From the NCBI GenBank assembly GCA_026122225.1, contig JANEZZ010002887.1, positions 744,001 to 808,000 of the forward strand: 64,000 nucleotides of DNA. Reading direction: 5' to 3'. The first letter of the stretch is position 1, and each line of letters starts with the position of its first letter. The notes below the pieces were generated by a model, which saw nothing but the letters and a program-made list of their open reading frames with translations, was not told the origin of the DNA and did not search any database. Source of the DNA: Heloderma charlesbogerti. Its lineage: Eukaryota; Chordata; Lepidosauria; Squamata; Helodermatidae. Position numbers and translations under genes: made by a program. Below, piece after piece: positions 1 to 10,728 of the stretch.

Positions 1-1016
1 TCTGGGGTGCGGTGTCATCAATATGCGGATGACACGCAGCTCTAACTCTCATTCAAATCTTCACCAAGGTTGGCCGTAGAATCCCTGTCCAAATGTCTGG
101 AGACGGTGAGTGGCTGGATGGGGAGGAATAAGCTGAAGCTGAACCCTGACAAGACCGAGGTACTTTTGGTGGGAGACAAGAGGAGGCTGGGGGATGTTGA
201 CCTGGTGTTGAATGGGGTACGGCTACCCTTGAAAGACCAGGCCCGCAGCCTGGGGGTCATTTTGGACTCCCAGCTGTCCATGGAGGCTCAGGTGTCAGCT
301 GTGAGCCGGACAGCGCTGTATCAACTCTATCTGATACGGCGGCTGCGCCCCTTCCTTCCCGACCATCTGCTCCCATCGGTAGTACATGCCCTGGTCTCCT
401 CTTGTTTAGACTACTGTAATGTGCTCTATGTGGGGTTACCCTTGAAGACTGTTCGGAAGCTGCAGCTGGTACAGAACGCAGCGGCTCGCCTGATTAAAGG
501 CAGCCGCTGGCGAGATCACATCACACCAGTGCTGAAGGAGTTGCACTGGTTACCAGTTGTTTTCCGGGCCAAATTCAAGGTGTTGGTTTTGACCTTTAAA
601 ACCTGATAGGGTTCCGGCACAGCCTATCTTAAGGAGCGCCTCCAGCAGCACCAGACAGGCCGCTTAACAAGATCAGCCTTGGATGGCCTTCTCTCTGTCC
701 CATCAGCCAGGACAGCTAGACTGGTGGGGACAAGGGAGAGGGCCTTTTCTGTGGTGGCCCCCACTCTGTGGAACTCCCTCCCTAGGGAACTCCGCCATGC
801 CCCCTCTTTAATGAGCTTCCGTCATGCATTAAAAACGTGGTTGTTCAGGCAGGCATTTGGGGTGGGTTAGGGTATTTTAGAAAATGTTTTTACTGTAGAA
901 TTTTATTGTTTTAAACTGTTTTTATTGTATGTTGTACATCGCCCAGAGTGGCTGGGTGACCAGCCAGATGGGCAATTAATAATTTTAATAATAATAATAA
1001 TTAATAATAATAATAA
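1..1016 (+). mobile_element. L2-like LINE, 3' portion
   Basis: The segment runs from the reverse transcriptase catalytic motif through the C-terminal region, a short 3' UTR and an ATT/ATAAT-rich tail. The end of the UTR reads as a conserved block (GCCCAGAGTGGCTGGGTGAC) that recurs at 6811-7516 (inverted) and 46149-46297. Protein features (LKLNPDKTE, SRLDYCN-like and LHWLPV-like motifs) are those of the L2 branch of the CR1 group. The 5' part lies outside the window or is truncated. Clade assignment is from remembered family features, not a search. Confidence 0.85.
22..870 (+). pseudogene. L2-like ORF2 remnant (RT C-terminal part)
   Basis: One frame is readable throughout. It starts with the YADD catalytic motif at 22-33, followed by DTQL, then LKLNPDKTE, SLGVILDSQLS, LDYCNVLY, LQLVQNAAARL and LHWLPV, and ends with LWNSLPREL and LKTWLFRQAF before a terminal TAG at 868-870. 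The frame is broken by TAA at 43-45 (a Tyr codon would be expected) and by TGA TAG at 604-609. The TAG of that pair is also present at the same site in the copy at 6943-7515. The protein would copy LINE RNA by target-primed reverse transcription; this copy cannot make it. Confidence 0.85.
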
Positions 1017-1537
1017 TGTCAAGGCAATTTATTACACTATGGCATTGCTTCCCTCTCCATTCATTTCAGTGAGGCTTGTGTAGGAAAGAATCCTTCATAA
1101 AACCCACTGAAAATTAATAGAAACTGTATTGGCGCAGGTCTGAGCAGACTCTTTGGCATGACTTATGCTAAGTTTGCCATGTTAAATACACATATTAGGA
1201 AATAAGTCCCATTAAAAACACAGAATTCCTTCTGAATAAACATGCATAGCGGTGTGCTGCAAATATTGTTTTGGGGGTTTACTGGGCCCGATCGTACATT
1301 TTGTGCCTTTAGATGCTGTTGTTGGCATCCATAAGAGGTCTAAGGTATAAGGACAGGATGAAATTTGCCACATTCCCATATGTCTTAGAACTAATGATTT
1401 TACTGTCTGTTGCTTAGAACTCATAAGTGAAGGTAAGAGGAATGCTTTTTCAGATAAATGATAGTGAAAGTCAGATTTTCCTAACTTTTAAAAAAGGAAA
1501 TGTTATAGTCATTTTGAAATGGGTCAGCTAACCGCTG

Positions 1538-1538
<1 letters not shown>
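1017..1538. other. No recognised feature
   Basis: AT-rich sequence between the L2-like tail and a CA repeat. I see no coding motif or known repeat. Confidence 0.5.

Positions 1539-1577
<39 letters not shown>
1539..1577. repeat. (CA)n microsatellite
   Basis: An uninterrupted CA dinucleotide run of about 19 units, followed by ATATACAT. Confidence 0.98.
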
Positions 1578-1583
<6 letters not shown>

Positions 1584-1629
1584 TCAGGCAAGGACAATGG
1601 AAAAACTGCTAAAAAGAGCAACCCCCCCC

Positions 1630-2302
1630 CAAGCAATTAAGGTAGCTGCATAGGAACATCTGCATGTACTGTCTATGTGCATTCCTTTAAAAGAACAAGG
1701 ATGGTTTTTCCACCCAACATTGCATGTGCATACACACACTTGCACACCAGGGGCAGGGGAGAGCGGGGAGAGAGAGAAAACAGCGAAACAAAACAGCTAC
1801 GGATATAGTTTTCTAGGAAAGGAAAAACAGGATGGGGCTGTGCCAAGCTTCTTTTAAAAAGGAATAGATTTTAAAAGAACAGTTCATCAGGAAGCTCGTA
1901 CTGTCACAGGGCCACCTACTGCACTAGGTGCAAGCGCTGGACATGAGACGCACAGTCTGTGGTGTCTGTGGGAACTTATAGCGATGATGTGCTGCTGGTG
2001 GAACCACAGGCCTATTTTCTTTGTGAGACTCCTCACTAGTGCTTGAGCCACAATGAAAATAAAACCAGGAAAGATATGTTCATATTTTATATTTAGATTG
2101 AGTTCCAAATGCATGCTAAATGTTAAAAACGCTGGGTTGGTTGGTCAGACTTAGTCATACTTGGAGTAGACCCACTGAAATCAATGGGATGTGTGGACAT
2201 CATCATCTTCCATTGGTAACTCTCCCATGTTTTCTCATTGCTTCGTCCATGCTGGAAAAAAGATCTGTTAAGGAGGAAAAGATTACCGTGATTTCTTTAG
2301 GG
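1630..2302. other. No recognised gene; possible MITE half near 2130-2190
   Basis: Mostly unrecognised sequence. Around 2150-2190 a short stretch (GGAGTAGACCCACTGAAATC) resembles one arm of the palindromic repeat at 22730-22863, so part of this region may be an eroded copy. Confidence 0.35.
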
Positions 2303-2396
2303 CAAGGGTAGGCAATTTGTGGTCCTCTAGATGTTTTGACCTACAACTCCCAGCAGCCCTAGCCAGCAGAGCCAATACTGAGGGATTATGGGAGTT
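2303..2396. mobile_element. MITE, left half (CAGGGGTAGGCAA family)
   Basis: Begins with CAAGGGTAGGCAATTTGTGG and continues with the GATGTTTTGACCTACAACTC block seen in intact relatives. Its right terminal repeat is missing because the sequence joins a SINE-like tail at about 2397. Related intact copy: 60364-60488. Assignment to hAT is by relation to copies with 8-bp duplications. Confidence 0.6.
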
Positions 2397-2525
2397 CAAA
2401 TTTATTTATTTATTTGTTTGTTTGTTTATTTGTTACATTTATATCCTGCCTTTACTCCAACTTTACCCGGGTCACCCGAGTACCAGTCCAACACTCTAAC
2501 CACTATACCACACTGTCTCTCTCGC
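2397..2525 (-). mobile_element. tRNA-derived SINE, internally deleted
   Basis: Read on the minus strand it has a tRNA-like head (GTGTGGTATAGTGGTTAGAG, matching a Pol III A-box context), then a short body and an A/T-rich TTTATTTA tail on the plus strand. The SINE at 39312-39530 is a fuller relative; the middle of this copy is missing. Confidence 0.65.
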
Positions 2526-2589
2526 CTGCCCCTGGTTTAGAGAAATGCAGTGAAAACATAAATATATTGTAGCACTATATACTCTAAAT

Positions 2590-2889
2590 CAGGGGTAAGC
2601 AATGTGGTGCCTGTAGGCACCAATGAGCTGCTGGACACCTTTCTTGGCACCCACCAAGGTGCCCTACCCTTCCCACTTTTCTTTAAAAAAAAACACATTT
2701 TCTTACACTGGTGCTGTTATTTGGTGTGTTGTTTAGTGTGGGGCTCAGACCCCACCTTTGCCTTGTACTCAGTCAATTGGGGAAGTTACTTGTCTTTTGC
2801 CACACATCCTGTGGTAGCCATTTCGTGGTGGTGCCCAGTTTCTCAAATTGCCAAATAGGCCCACAGCCCAAAAAGGTTGCCTACCCCTG
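2590..2889. mobile_element. hAT-type MITE with perfect 8-bp TSD
   Basis: Ends are inverted: CAGGGGTAAGCAATG on the left, GGTTGCCTACCCCTG on the right. The element is flanked on both sides by CTCTAAAT (2582-2589 and 2890-2897), a perfect 8-bp duplication. Eight-bp duplications and CAGGGG ends are typical of hAT transposons. It has no coding capacity. Confidence 0.88.
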
Positions 2890-2931
2890 CTCTAAATGTA
2901 TAGTAGAAAGAGCCTAGAATGAGGGACAAAT

Positions 2932-3310
2932 ATGGCCGGTCAGATTGGAAGTATAATCAAGGGAGAGGGCCTTTTTGGTGGTGGCGGCCCCCATTTATGG
3001 AATAATCTCCCTGACGAGGCCTGCCTGGTGCCAACATTGTCATCTTTTCAGCACCAGGCTAAAACTCTTCTCTCAGGCATTTGGCAGTGTAAAATGAGTT
3101 TCTTGATTGTCTTCGGCTGATTGTTTTTGTTTTAGATATATGTTGTTGTTGTTGTTGTTGTTGTGTGTTATTTGTTCTATGCTATTATGTGAATGGTTTT
3201 ATATTTTATATAATGTATTTTAATGGTTTTTAATTTTTGTGAACCACCCAGGGAGGTTTGGCTATGGGGCGGTACAGAAATCTAGTGAGTGACTGAGTGA
3301 GTGAGGTAGA
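2932..3310 (+). mobile_element. L2-like LINE 3' end
   Basis: A short frame (2932-3120) carries the C-terminal LINE signature LWNNLPDEA...SSFQHQAKTLL, followed by a 3' UTR with a GTT repeat at 3141-3162 and the tail block GAACCACCCAGGGAGG, ending in GTGAGTGA repeats. Heavily 5' truncated and non-coding today. Confidence 0.75.
3141..3162. repeat. (GTT)n microsatellite
   Basis: Seven tandem GTT units inside the LINE 3' UTR. Confidence 0.95.
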
Positions 3311-3504
3311 TGAACCTTAAATACACAGCTTACCATTCTAAGCAGCAGAGTTGGCATGTCTGTCTTCACCTCTCCTGTGACCGTTTCTGGACTGAAACTG
3401 GTTTAAAGAACTGTGAGGGGGAGGCTATAGATCTCTAACAGAAAGGTAGCACCTCACCCAACGACAAATCTCAGAATTTGAGGGACGAGGCAATTGCTAT
3501 TGTA

Positions 3505-3590
3505 TCTGTTTATTTAAAATTATTTATATACCACTGTTTGTAAAATATATCACAGTGCCAGTGGTTTACAAAATTAAAATGTTCAAAAGT
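3505..3590 (-). mobile_element. LINE/SINE 3' tail fragment
   Basis: TTTATTTAAAATTATTTATATACCAC-type tail in inverted orientation, like other L2-like tails here. The body cannot be placed. Confidence 0.45.
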
Positions 3591-4555
3591 GTTAAACTGC
3601 TGTTAAAATGGTACAAGACCAATATACGTTTGTCCTGAAGACATGCCCTGTAGCATCCCTTGAAAAAGCCCAAGACAGTCATAATATCCAAGGAGGATTA
3701 AGTTATTTGAGTTATTTCAATACATTTGTAGTAAGTCCAAATCTATGTACCTTGGGACATTTGCAGCCTGTACGAAAGTCTGCATGAGCCAAAAGGTGGA
3801 ACAGAAATAAAGGAACTAAGTCAGAGACTTGTCACAGCTTCTCTTTGGATATTATGAGGATGAGCTGGGAGAACAATATATCCCTTGTATAGTAGGAAGT
3901 GGCAGTGGCGTTTCCTGGAGAGGACTCCTGTGATGAATTCATCAGGCAAAAGATTTAGTCCATCTCCTTGCTGACCTGCTTTGAGACTCTCAAGAGGCAT
4001 TTCCATTTAGGATAGCCAGAAGGAAGCTAGTGGAGATGGATGTACACTTTATTAACATACAATCGTTTAATAATAGTCCTCCTTTGCATTGTACTTTAGG
4101 GTGATGGTTATATATAACATACATGTAGGTCTATTCCCCCCACCCATCTATGTAGGCCGCCTCACAGTTTGTGCAAATGTAGTCAGGATGGGATGGATCA
4201 AGGCCACGATGGGCCCTGGGGCTGGCAGTCTGCATAGGACCCCTTGGCCCCCAATACTGAACCCACATATGACATTTATGCACACACACACACACAGAGT
4301 CAAAGAAAGCTATTTTGTGTACGACAATGCCAAAACATTTTTTCACTACATATTTTAGTGGAAATCATGTTCCATGCTTTCCTGAAAGCAAAAGACAAAT
4401 ACCTTGTCCATGGTAGAGAACTTAGATACAAACACAAGATCCCCCTTTTACAGCATACAGCACACAGACACAGAAAAAATAAACACACATAGAAACTATC
4501 TTCCAGACACACTCACTCCAGAAAAAGACATAGACTGACTCACTGACTCATTCTG
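3591..4555. other. No recognised gene; short AC repeat
   Basis: Unrecognised sequence apart from a short CA run at about 4281-4298. Small open frames here carry no recognisable domain. Confidence 0.45.
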
Positions 4556-5240
4556 ACATAGCCAAACAGGATAGGAGAGGATTGGAAAGGGGTAACACTA
4601 ATTTTTAAAAAGGTATCCAGGGGTATCTGGGAAATTAGAAACCAGTTATCTTAATGTCTGTTCCAGGTAAATTGATTAAAAGCATTATTACAGATAACAT
4701 TAGTAAGCATATAGAAGGACAAGCCTGCTTAAAAAAAATCAACATGGCTTCTGCAAAGGTAAGTTGTATCTCACTAACCTTTTAGAGTTCTTTGAGAGTG
4801 TCAATAAATTCAGGAGACATAATTTACTTGGGCTTCCAAAGTCTCTCACCAAAGACTCCTGAGCAAACTTAGCAGTCATGGAATAAGAGGAAAGGTCCTT
4901 GTATGGATCAGTAACTGGTTAAAGAACAGAAAGCAGAGAGTAGGAATTAATGGTAAATTCTCCTAATGGGGGGATGTAAATAGTGGGGTCCCCCAGGGAT
5001 CTGCATTGGGACTAATGCTTTTCAGCTTGTTATCAATGATCTGGAATTAGGAGTGAGCAGTGAAGTGGCCAAGTTTGCTGATGACACCAAATTATTTAGA
5101 GTTGTTAAAACAAAAAGGGATTGCAAAGAGATCCAAAAGGATCTCTCCAAACTGAGAGAATGGGCATTGAAATGGCAAATGTGGTTAAATCATGTGGGGG
5201 GACATTATAGAGGTGTACAAATTTATGCATGGTGTGGCTT
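4556..5240 (+). mobile_element. CR1 LINE fragment (RT domain)
   Basis: Degenerate CR1 ORF2. It contains the region ending GVPQGSALG-like (GGGTCCCCCAGGGATCTGCA), then INDLELG...KFADDTKLFR, where FADD is the CR1 form of the RT catalytic motif, then QKDLSKLREWALKWQM. At about 5205 it jumps to a later CR1 segment (GAGGTGTACAAATTTATGCA), so a large internal deletion is present. Several frameshifts and stops make it a dead copy. Confidence 0.85.
5053..5207 (+). pseudogene. CR1 ORF2 remnant with FADD motif
   Basis: The best-preserved piece encodes SSEVAKFADDTKLFRVVK and QKDLSKLREWALKWQMW, the palm catalytic motif and following region of CR1 reverse transcriptase. Flanking sequence reads in other frames, showing indels. 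It lies in the CR1 fragment above. Confidence 0.8.
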
Positions 5241-5848
5241 CTCTGCTACACACATACACATTTCCCCAGGCATTTTGAACAGCCACCAATACTGAAAGTA
5301 TCAGGGGAGAAATATCCCCTTCAGACCCTGAGGGGAAATCTGTGACAGTCTAGCCACTTTCTGGATCTCTTCCAGTGAAAGTAACAGAAGCACATGGCTG
5401 GCTGGGAAGGACCCTGGTCATCCCTCCCACCACAGCCCCATCCCACGTTCCCAGGGTTGTTGCCAAGTCTGGGGTCGTGAAATGTGATGTGCAAACAAAA
5501 CTGGAGAGCTTGGTGCTTTATACTCTCACCCTATACAGCACAATTTGCAAAGCAAGACAGTCCTTGGGAGGAATTTCTGTTGTAGTGGCGACATGTGCCC
5601 CCATCTCCGTCTCACACCACCCCCATCAGAGGAGCCCATCTGCTCTGCATACATTTTGCCATAAAGAGTATTTCCTTCCAGACACACTGACATTCCATAC
5701 TTCATGGGAAGAACAGAGGACCTACAGAGAGCAATGTATCGGGGAAATGCTAAGCGGCTCTTCTCAGCTGAACAAATCCAAATTGAGGGAAGGGAGGCTT
5801 CCCAGTTCCTGAGCCCTCTTGAGAACTGCCTGTCTCTCGTCACCGTAA
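5241..5848. other. No recognised feature
   Basis: Two overlapping open frames (5375-5812 plus, 5526-6026 minus) show no known domain, no signal or membrane segment and no splice-site context I can defend. They are probably chance ORFs. Confidence 0.4.
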
Positions 5849-5955
5849 AGGCTACTGCAGCCTTCTCCAGCCTGGTGCCCTCCAGCACAGCTGGCTGGGG
5901 GATTTCTGGGAGATGCAGTTCAACACATATGGAGGGCACGAGGTTGGGAAAAGCT
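5849..5955. mobile_element. MITE (CAGCCTTCCCCAAC family), degraded
   Basis: Contains GCAGCCTTCTCCAGCCTGGT, GCCCTCCAG and the mirrored GGAGGGCACGAGGTTGGG. This is the palindromic layout of the copies at 23273-23388, 40334-40459 and 60044-60182. The outer edges are eroded. Confidence 0.6.
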
Positions 5956-6338
5956 AGGCCAATGCATTGGCAAAATTTATATACTCCGGGATTGATGTTC
6001 AGCTGCACTGATAGATTCTGCAGCATAAAAACTTGGCAGTGTTCATTTTAATAGGGTTACAGTATTCCTGCAGGTGCATTTATTCATGAACCTTGTTGCC
6101 AGCCTGTCCCATGGATGCATTTCAGGTAACAGAATTAACATATTAAAAACACACAGTAAAATACACCCCCCCTACACTTCTGTACCCCAAGTTTTCACAA
6201 CCTAAGGGTCAAACTGCACTTATTTTAAAGATGTACTAACAGCTACATCTTTCCTTTCCTTTTTTACACTTGCAGAGGTTCTGATTTTTATTCCCCCCTC
6301 TATACATGGAGGTTTAATCTTTCCTCCCAAGTGGTGAT
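5956..6338. other. No recognised feature
   Basis: No coding motif or familiar repeat seen. Confidence 0.45.
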
Positions 6339-6455
6339 TTTATTTATTTATTTCATTTCTATACTGCCCAATAGCTGAAGCTCTCTGGGCTGTTTACAAA
6401 AACCAAAATCACAAAGTGTAGCATAAAACAATATAAAATATGAAAGCTTAATAAT
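6339..6455 (-). mobile_element. L2-like LINE tail
   Basis: Inverted tail TTTATTTATTTCATTTCTAT followed by the conserved block ACTGCCCAATAGCTGAAGCT. The same tail recurs at 21959-22110 and 56005-56070. Confidence 0.65.
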
Positions 6456-6810
6456 GATTTGCTGATAATCATCCCACACTCGCAGCTATAGGGCTTAAAA
6501 TAAAAGCCCCCATTGGTACCAATGGAGACTTTTTTCTAAGCCCCATAGCAATGGGAGGGGGATTGTCAGTAAAACCTTGGCTCATGAGGGAAAGGTTAAC
6601 CTTCCCACCCCGAGGGGGGATCCCAGTAAAACAAATGTGTCATTTGACCCCAAGTTACACATACAAAGGGGACAGGGAGAAAGGGGGAAATGAGATATAT
6701 AGCTGTATCCATATGTCCTTGGGCTGTGGAGTCATCTGCACCCCATAGTTCCACAAACTCTCTGTCATGCTGCAGCTGTTGCCTGCCTGTGGCACACTGG
6801 AGTTGGTTAT

Positions 6811-7516
6811 TTATTTATTTATTATTAAATTTATTAATCGCCTATCTGGCTGGTCACCCAGCCACTCTGGGCGATGTACAACATACAATAAAAACAGTTT
6901 AAAACAATAAAATTCTTCAATAAAAACATTTTCTAAAATACCCTAACCCACCCCAAATGCCTGCCTGAACAACCACGTTTTTAATGCACGACGGAGGCTC
7001 ATTAAAGAGGGGGCATGATGGAGTTCCCTAGGGAGGGAGTTCCACAGAGTGGGGGCCACCACAGAAAAGGCCCTCTCCCTCGTCCCCACCAGTCTAGCTG
7101 TCCTGGCTGATGGGACAGAGAGAAGGCCATCCGAGGCTGATCTTGTTAAGCAGCCTGTCTGGTGCTGCTGGAGGCGCTCCTTAAGATAGGCTGTGCCGGA
7201 ACCCTATCGGGTTTTAAAGGTCAAAACCAACACCTTGAATTTGGCCCGGAAAACAACTGGTAACCAGTGCAACTCCTTCAGCACTGGAGTGATGTGATCT
7301 CGCCGGCGGCTGCCTTTAATCAGGCGAGCTGCCGCATTCTGTACCAGCTGCAGCTTCCGAACCGTCTTCAAGGGTAACCCCACATAGAGCGCATTACAGT
7401 AGTCTAAACGAGAGGAGACCAGGGCATGTACTACCGATGGGAGCAGATGGTCGGGAAGGAAGGGGTGCAGCCGCCATATCAGATGGAGTTGATACAGCGC
7501 TGTCCGGTTCACAGCA
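6811..7516 (-). mobile_element. L2-like LINE, 5'-truncated
   Basis: Reverse-oriented copy of the family at 1-1016. It covers the last part of ORF2, the UTR and the TTATTTATTTATTATTAAAT tail. By eye it differs from the 5'-end copy at only a few per cent of positions. CACTGG occurs just outside both ends (near 6800 and near 7517), a possible short target duplication. Truncation at about 7516 fits abortive reverse transcription. Confidence 0.85.
6943..7515 (-). pseudogene. L2-like ORF2 C-terminal remnant
   Basis: On the minus strand the frame encodes SRTALYQLHLI, LDYCNALYVGLPL, VRKLQLVQNAAARL and LHWLPVVFRAKF, then an in-frame TAG (7204-7206). After that it continues in the same frame through the LKERLQQHQTG and LWNSLPREL regions to a stop at 6943-6945. 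Apart from that one TAG the frame is unbroken. The same TAG is present in the copy at 22-870. Confidence 0.85.
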
Positions 7517-7918
7517 CTGGTTCTTGTGTTCTCTTCCAAGCCCTATGATTGTATGACTCAGGACAATTCACACATACACGGCCGTTACTTGAATCCAGTG
7601 GTGGTACATCTCAGATCCAACACCACAGACAAAACTTCCATGTCACTGCGTATTATCTTCAGTGGAGTCAGTTCATCCATTCAGAGTCATTAAGGGCTGT
7701 TTCAGACATATTTTAAATTCCTCCACATGGAGTGGCCCCAGACACCCAGCTCTGTAGGGTGTAACATTGCTTGGCACCACTTCATGTGAGTGTGGTTGTA
7801 CATTTTTGAGCCACTGCTTCCTGGCAGCAGTTTGGATAAGTGCAGTGACTAAAAAAGTCAGGCTCGTGCTTCATCAGACATGATTTCTTCCATGCGTATT
7901 TTGTTCATCCCAGTGATA
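7517..7918. other. No recognised feature
   Basis: No recognisable coding motif or repeat. Confidence 0.45.
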
Positions 7919-7977
7919 AATCATAGAATCATAGAATAGTAGGGTTGGAAGGGGCCTACAAGGCCACTGAGTCCAAA
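7919..7977 (-). mobile_element. CR1 3' terminus
   Basis: AATCATAGAATCATAGAATA followed by GTTGGAAGGGGCCTACAAGG, the characteristic CR1 3' end with its 8-bp terminal repeats, in inverted orientation. Only the tail is present. Confidence 0.8.
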
Positions 7978-8178
7978 GATCATCAGCTACCTGACGCAGG
8001 GGTGAAGAATGTCTAGGGGGATGGGCAAATGAGCCCCCCGCAGGCCAGATGATGTCGAGGGCATGGCCATGCCCTGGATGTCAATTGGCTCCCAGTCAAA
8101 GTGCTTGCTAGAGATCCAGCTGGCACTTCAGCCAGGGACCCAGCTTTGGTGTGCATGGCTTTACCTGGCTGGGGAAAT

Positions 8179-8670
8179 ATTGAGAATAAAACTGCCAATA
8201 TCATACTGCCCCTATATAAATCTATGGTGCGACCACACTTGGAATACTGTGTACAGTTCTGGTCACCATGCCTAAACAAAGATATTGCAGAGCTGGAAAA
8301 AGTGCAGAAAAGGGCAACTAAAATGATCAAGAGGCTGGAGCATCTCCCCTATGAGAGAAGGTTACAACAGCTGGGATTGTTTAGCCTGGAAAAGAAGAGG
8401 GCAAGGGGAGACATGACAGAGGTGTACAAAATTATGCGTGATGTGGAAAATGTGGATAAGGAGACATTTATCTCCCTCTCTCAAAATGCTTAAACCTGGG
8501 GTCATCCTATGAAGCTGATTGGCCGGAGATTCAGGACAGAGAAAAGGAAGGACTTCTCCACACAGTTAAACTATGGAATACACTACCACAGGATGTAGTT
8601 TTGGCCACCAACTTGGATGACTTTAAAAGAGGGTTAGACAAATTCCTGGAGGAGAAGGCTATCAGTGACT
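8179..8670 (+). pseudogene. CR1 ORF2 C-terminal remnant
   Basis: Encodes the CR1 thumb and C-terminal signature: PLYKSMVRPHLEYCVQFWSP, ELEKVQKRATKMI and RRLQQLGLFSLEKKRARGDM, then a VYKIM region and ETFISLSQN. A small indel after SLSQNA shifts the frame to a stop near 8491. The remaining residues (MKLIGRRFR- and LDKFLEEKAISDY-like) read on in another frame up to about 8670. Confidence 0.9.
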
Positions 8671-8880
8671 ACTAGGCTTGATGGCTATGTTCCATCTCCG
8701 GTACCAGAGGCAGTGCCTATGTACAACAGTTGCTGGGGAACATGGGTGGGAGGGTGATGTTGTGCTCATGTCCTGCTTGTGGGTTCCTGGTCAACAGCTG
8801 GTTGGCTGCTGTGTGAACAGAATGCTGGACTAGATGGACCCATGGTCTGATCCAGCAAGGCTCTTCTTATGTTCTTATGA
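8179..8880 (+). mobile_element. CR1 LINE, 3' portion
   Basis: Covers the ORF2 C-terminus and the whole 3' UTR. The UTR carries GGACTAGATGGACCCATGGT, then TCTGATCCAGCAAGGCTCTT, and ends in the tandem octamer TTCTTATG (8867-8880), a hallmark of CR1 3' ends. The 5' portion is truncated. Confidence 0.92.
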
Positions 8881-9289
8881 AAGCCAGCATGAGGTGAAGC
8901 CATCCTGAATGAGGCATGGATGGAGGAGTGATCCTCCACCCTATGCCTCAGTTGGAATGGCCTTACCTGTCTTGCGCCTTCTCCCATTGGGAACTCCTAA
9001 TTACAGAGAACGCTACTCGGTCTCATAATTCGGCAGCTTTCACAGCTGGGAATTGGGAAAGGCGATCAGTGGACTAAGTAAGGCGAGCAGCTGGGAGGGT
9101 GAGTAAGGGTAATTCCCCCGTTATCTCTGATCAGTGTTAACAGGAGGATTTCCCTCCCCCTCCCCTCCACCCCCCATAGCCTCCAGGGCGTGGGGCTTGG
9201 GGAGGACAGGGATCTGGGCCCACAGAGGGAGCTAAAGAGGAGGACCTCCGTAGGCTTAGACCCATGGGCTGGAGATCCCCACACCTGTG
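8881..9289. other. No recognised feature
   Basis: Nothing recognised on either strand. Confidence 0.4.
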
Positions 9290-9358
9290 TGAACTGGATA
9301 AGCCAGGGACTGAACCTGGGACCTACTGCATGGAAAACATGCGCTCTGCCACTGAGCG
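9290..9358 (-). mobile_element. tRNA-derived SINE, head only
   Basis: On the minus strand: a box-A-like GTCGCTCAGTGGCAGAGCGC and a box-B-like GGTTCAGTCCC. It matches the head of the SINE at 22322-22505; the body and tail are absent. Confidence 0.65.
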
Positions 9359-9844
9359 ACAGTCCTCCCTTACTGCATTTTGGTTCTCTTGCCAATATCC
9401 TTTTGAGAGAAGGTAGATGAGCAACAGCTTTCAAAGAGACTTGGAGGCAATGCTACTGAACTGCCAGTGCTCAAGGTGCACATGTTCGCACCACGGTCTC
9501 TGGTCAAACTGGTTTTGTTGGTTGCCAGAGCATCTCAGCTGTACCCCACCCCAGAGCCAGAACACATAGAAGGAAAACAGTATCCAATGCCACTGGATAG
9601 CAAATAGTGTCAAGGGGCAGGGCAAATAGGCTCAAATGCCATTGTGCTGAATATACTCTTTCTGCCTTTCCAGGATCAGCACCTAGGAGGGCAGTCAATC
9701 AACTCCAGTCTCCAGGCTGGATGTTATGCAGATGCGTGACAAACAGGGATTAATTAACACATCCCCCCCACACACACACACATATTAAAATGCTGAGTAT
9801 CTGAGTAATGGTATGCCATGAACAATAACGACACAATTTTTTTA
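9359..9844. other. No recognised feature
   Basis: Only a short CA stretch at about 9771-9782 stands out. Confidence 0.4.
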
Positions 9845-10205
9845 GAATTACATTAACTAATTAATTTAAAATTATGTATATATCATAAAATATATCACGC
9901 TGCTTTAAACATTAAACAGACAAGAAAAACCATTAAACAAGACCCCATTAAAACCAGACCAAGAAAGAACAGAAGAAAGATCACAGCAAAATAGCCATAA
10001 ACACGAAATGTAGAAGTCAACTTCAGTTTTCAAAGGCTTGAACTGGAATAAATAAGTAAGCAGAAAGCCAGCAGGGTGGAGGTGCTATGATCCTTTCCTG
10101 AAAAGGAGTCCGAGAGCATTGGGGCTGCAACAGAGAAGGCCCTACACCTCCTGCAGGCAAATATAGCCTCCTCAAAGAATGGAATTGAGAGCAGGGCCTC
10201 AGCAG
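9845..10205 (-). mobile_element. L2-like LINE 3' fragment, degraded
   Basis: An inverted AT-rich tail is followed by a block around GCAACAGAGAAGGCCCTACA, the reverse complement of the AFSVVAPxLWN-coding stretch of L2-like ORF2 (compare 7055-7075). No usable frame remains. Confidence 0.6.
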
Positions 10206-10290
10206 AAGTTCTTCAAATGGAATATATTGTCATATCTAAATGGCCTTTGGATGTGGCATCCCCTGGACCTATAGTTCTGTAAATACTGTG

Positions 10291-10544
10291 GGTTACACCC
10301 AATGCTGGCTTTGCAGTAGCGGAAAGTACATCTGCTTGTGCAAAGTAGGCCACCTGATTTTCACCCACCCACCCCACCCACTACCTTTGCTCCCCCCCCC
10401 CCAGCTGCCTCTTTGGGCTGGGAGATTCCCTGGAATACAAGGGGTTATGGCACAGAGGGGCAGGTGGGGCAGACATTGCGTGCCTTGGCCTTGTACAAGG
10501 AGTGGTGCTTTCCACTAGTGCAAAGGCCCCATTGGCTACAACCT
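10291..10544. mobile_element. MITE with about 50-bp imperfect inverted ends
   Basis: The left end starts GGTTACACCCAATGCTGG and continues through TTTGCAGTAGCGGAAAG. The reverse complement of the right end reads AGGTTGTAGCCAATGGGG and continues through TTTGCACTAGTGGAAAG. Flanks ATACTGTG (10283-10290) and ATGCTGTG (10545-10552) match at 7 of 8 bases, so it is probably a hAT-type element. Confidence 0.7.
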
Positions 10545-10681
10545 ATGCTGTGCTTCACCTGCTGTGTGGATGTGGAACATTGCTCTAGGTGTGCTAGGGA
10601 GGCTCATATGGGAGGAAAAGCTACCTGAGATAATCAGGAGGGAACCTAATAGCACTGTGGAATTCGGACATCGATATGAGG

Positions 10682-10728
<47 letters not shown>

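Noticed and set aside
5375..6026. Opposing frames of 145 and 166 codons
   Set aside because: They overlap on opposite strands, share sequence with a MITE fragment at 5849-5955 and show no recognisable domain.
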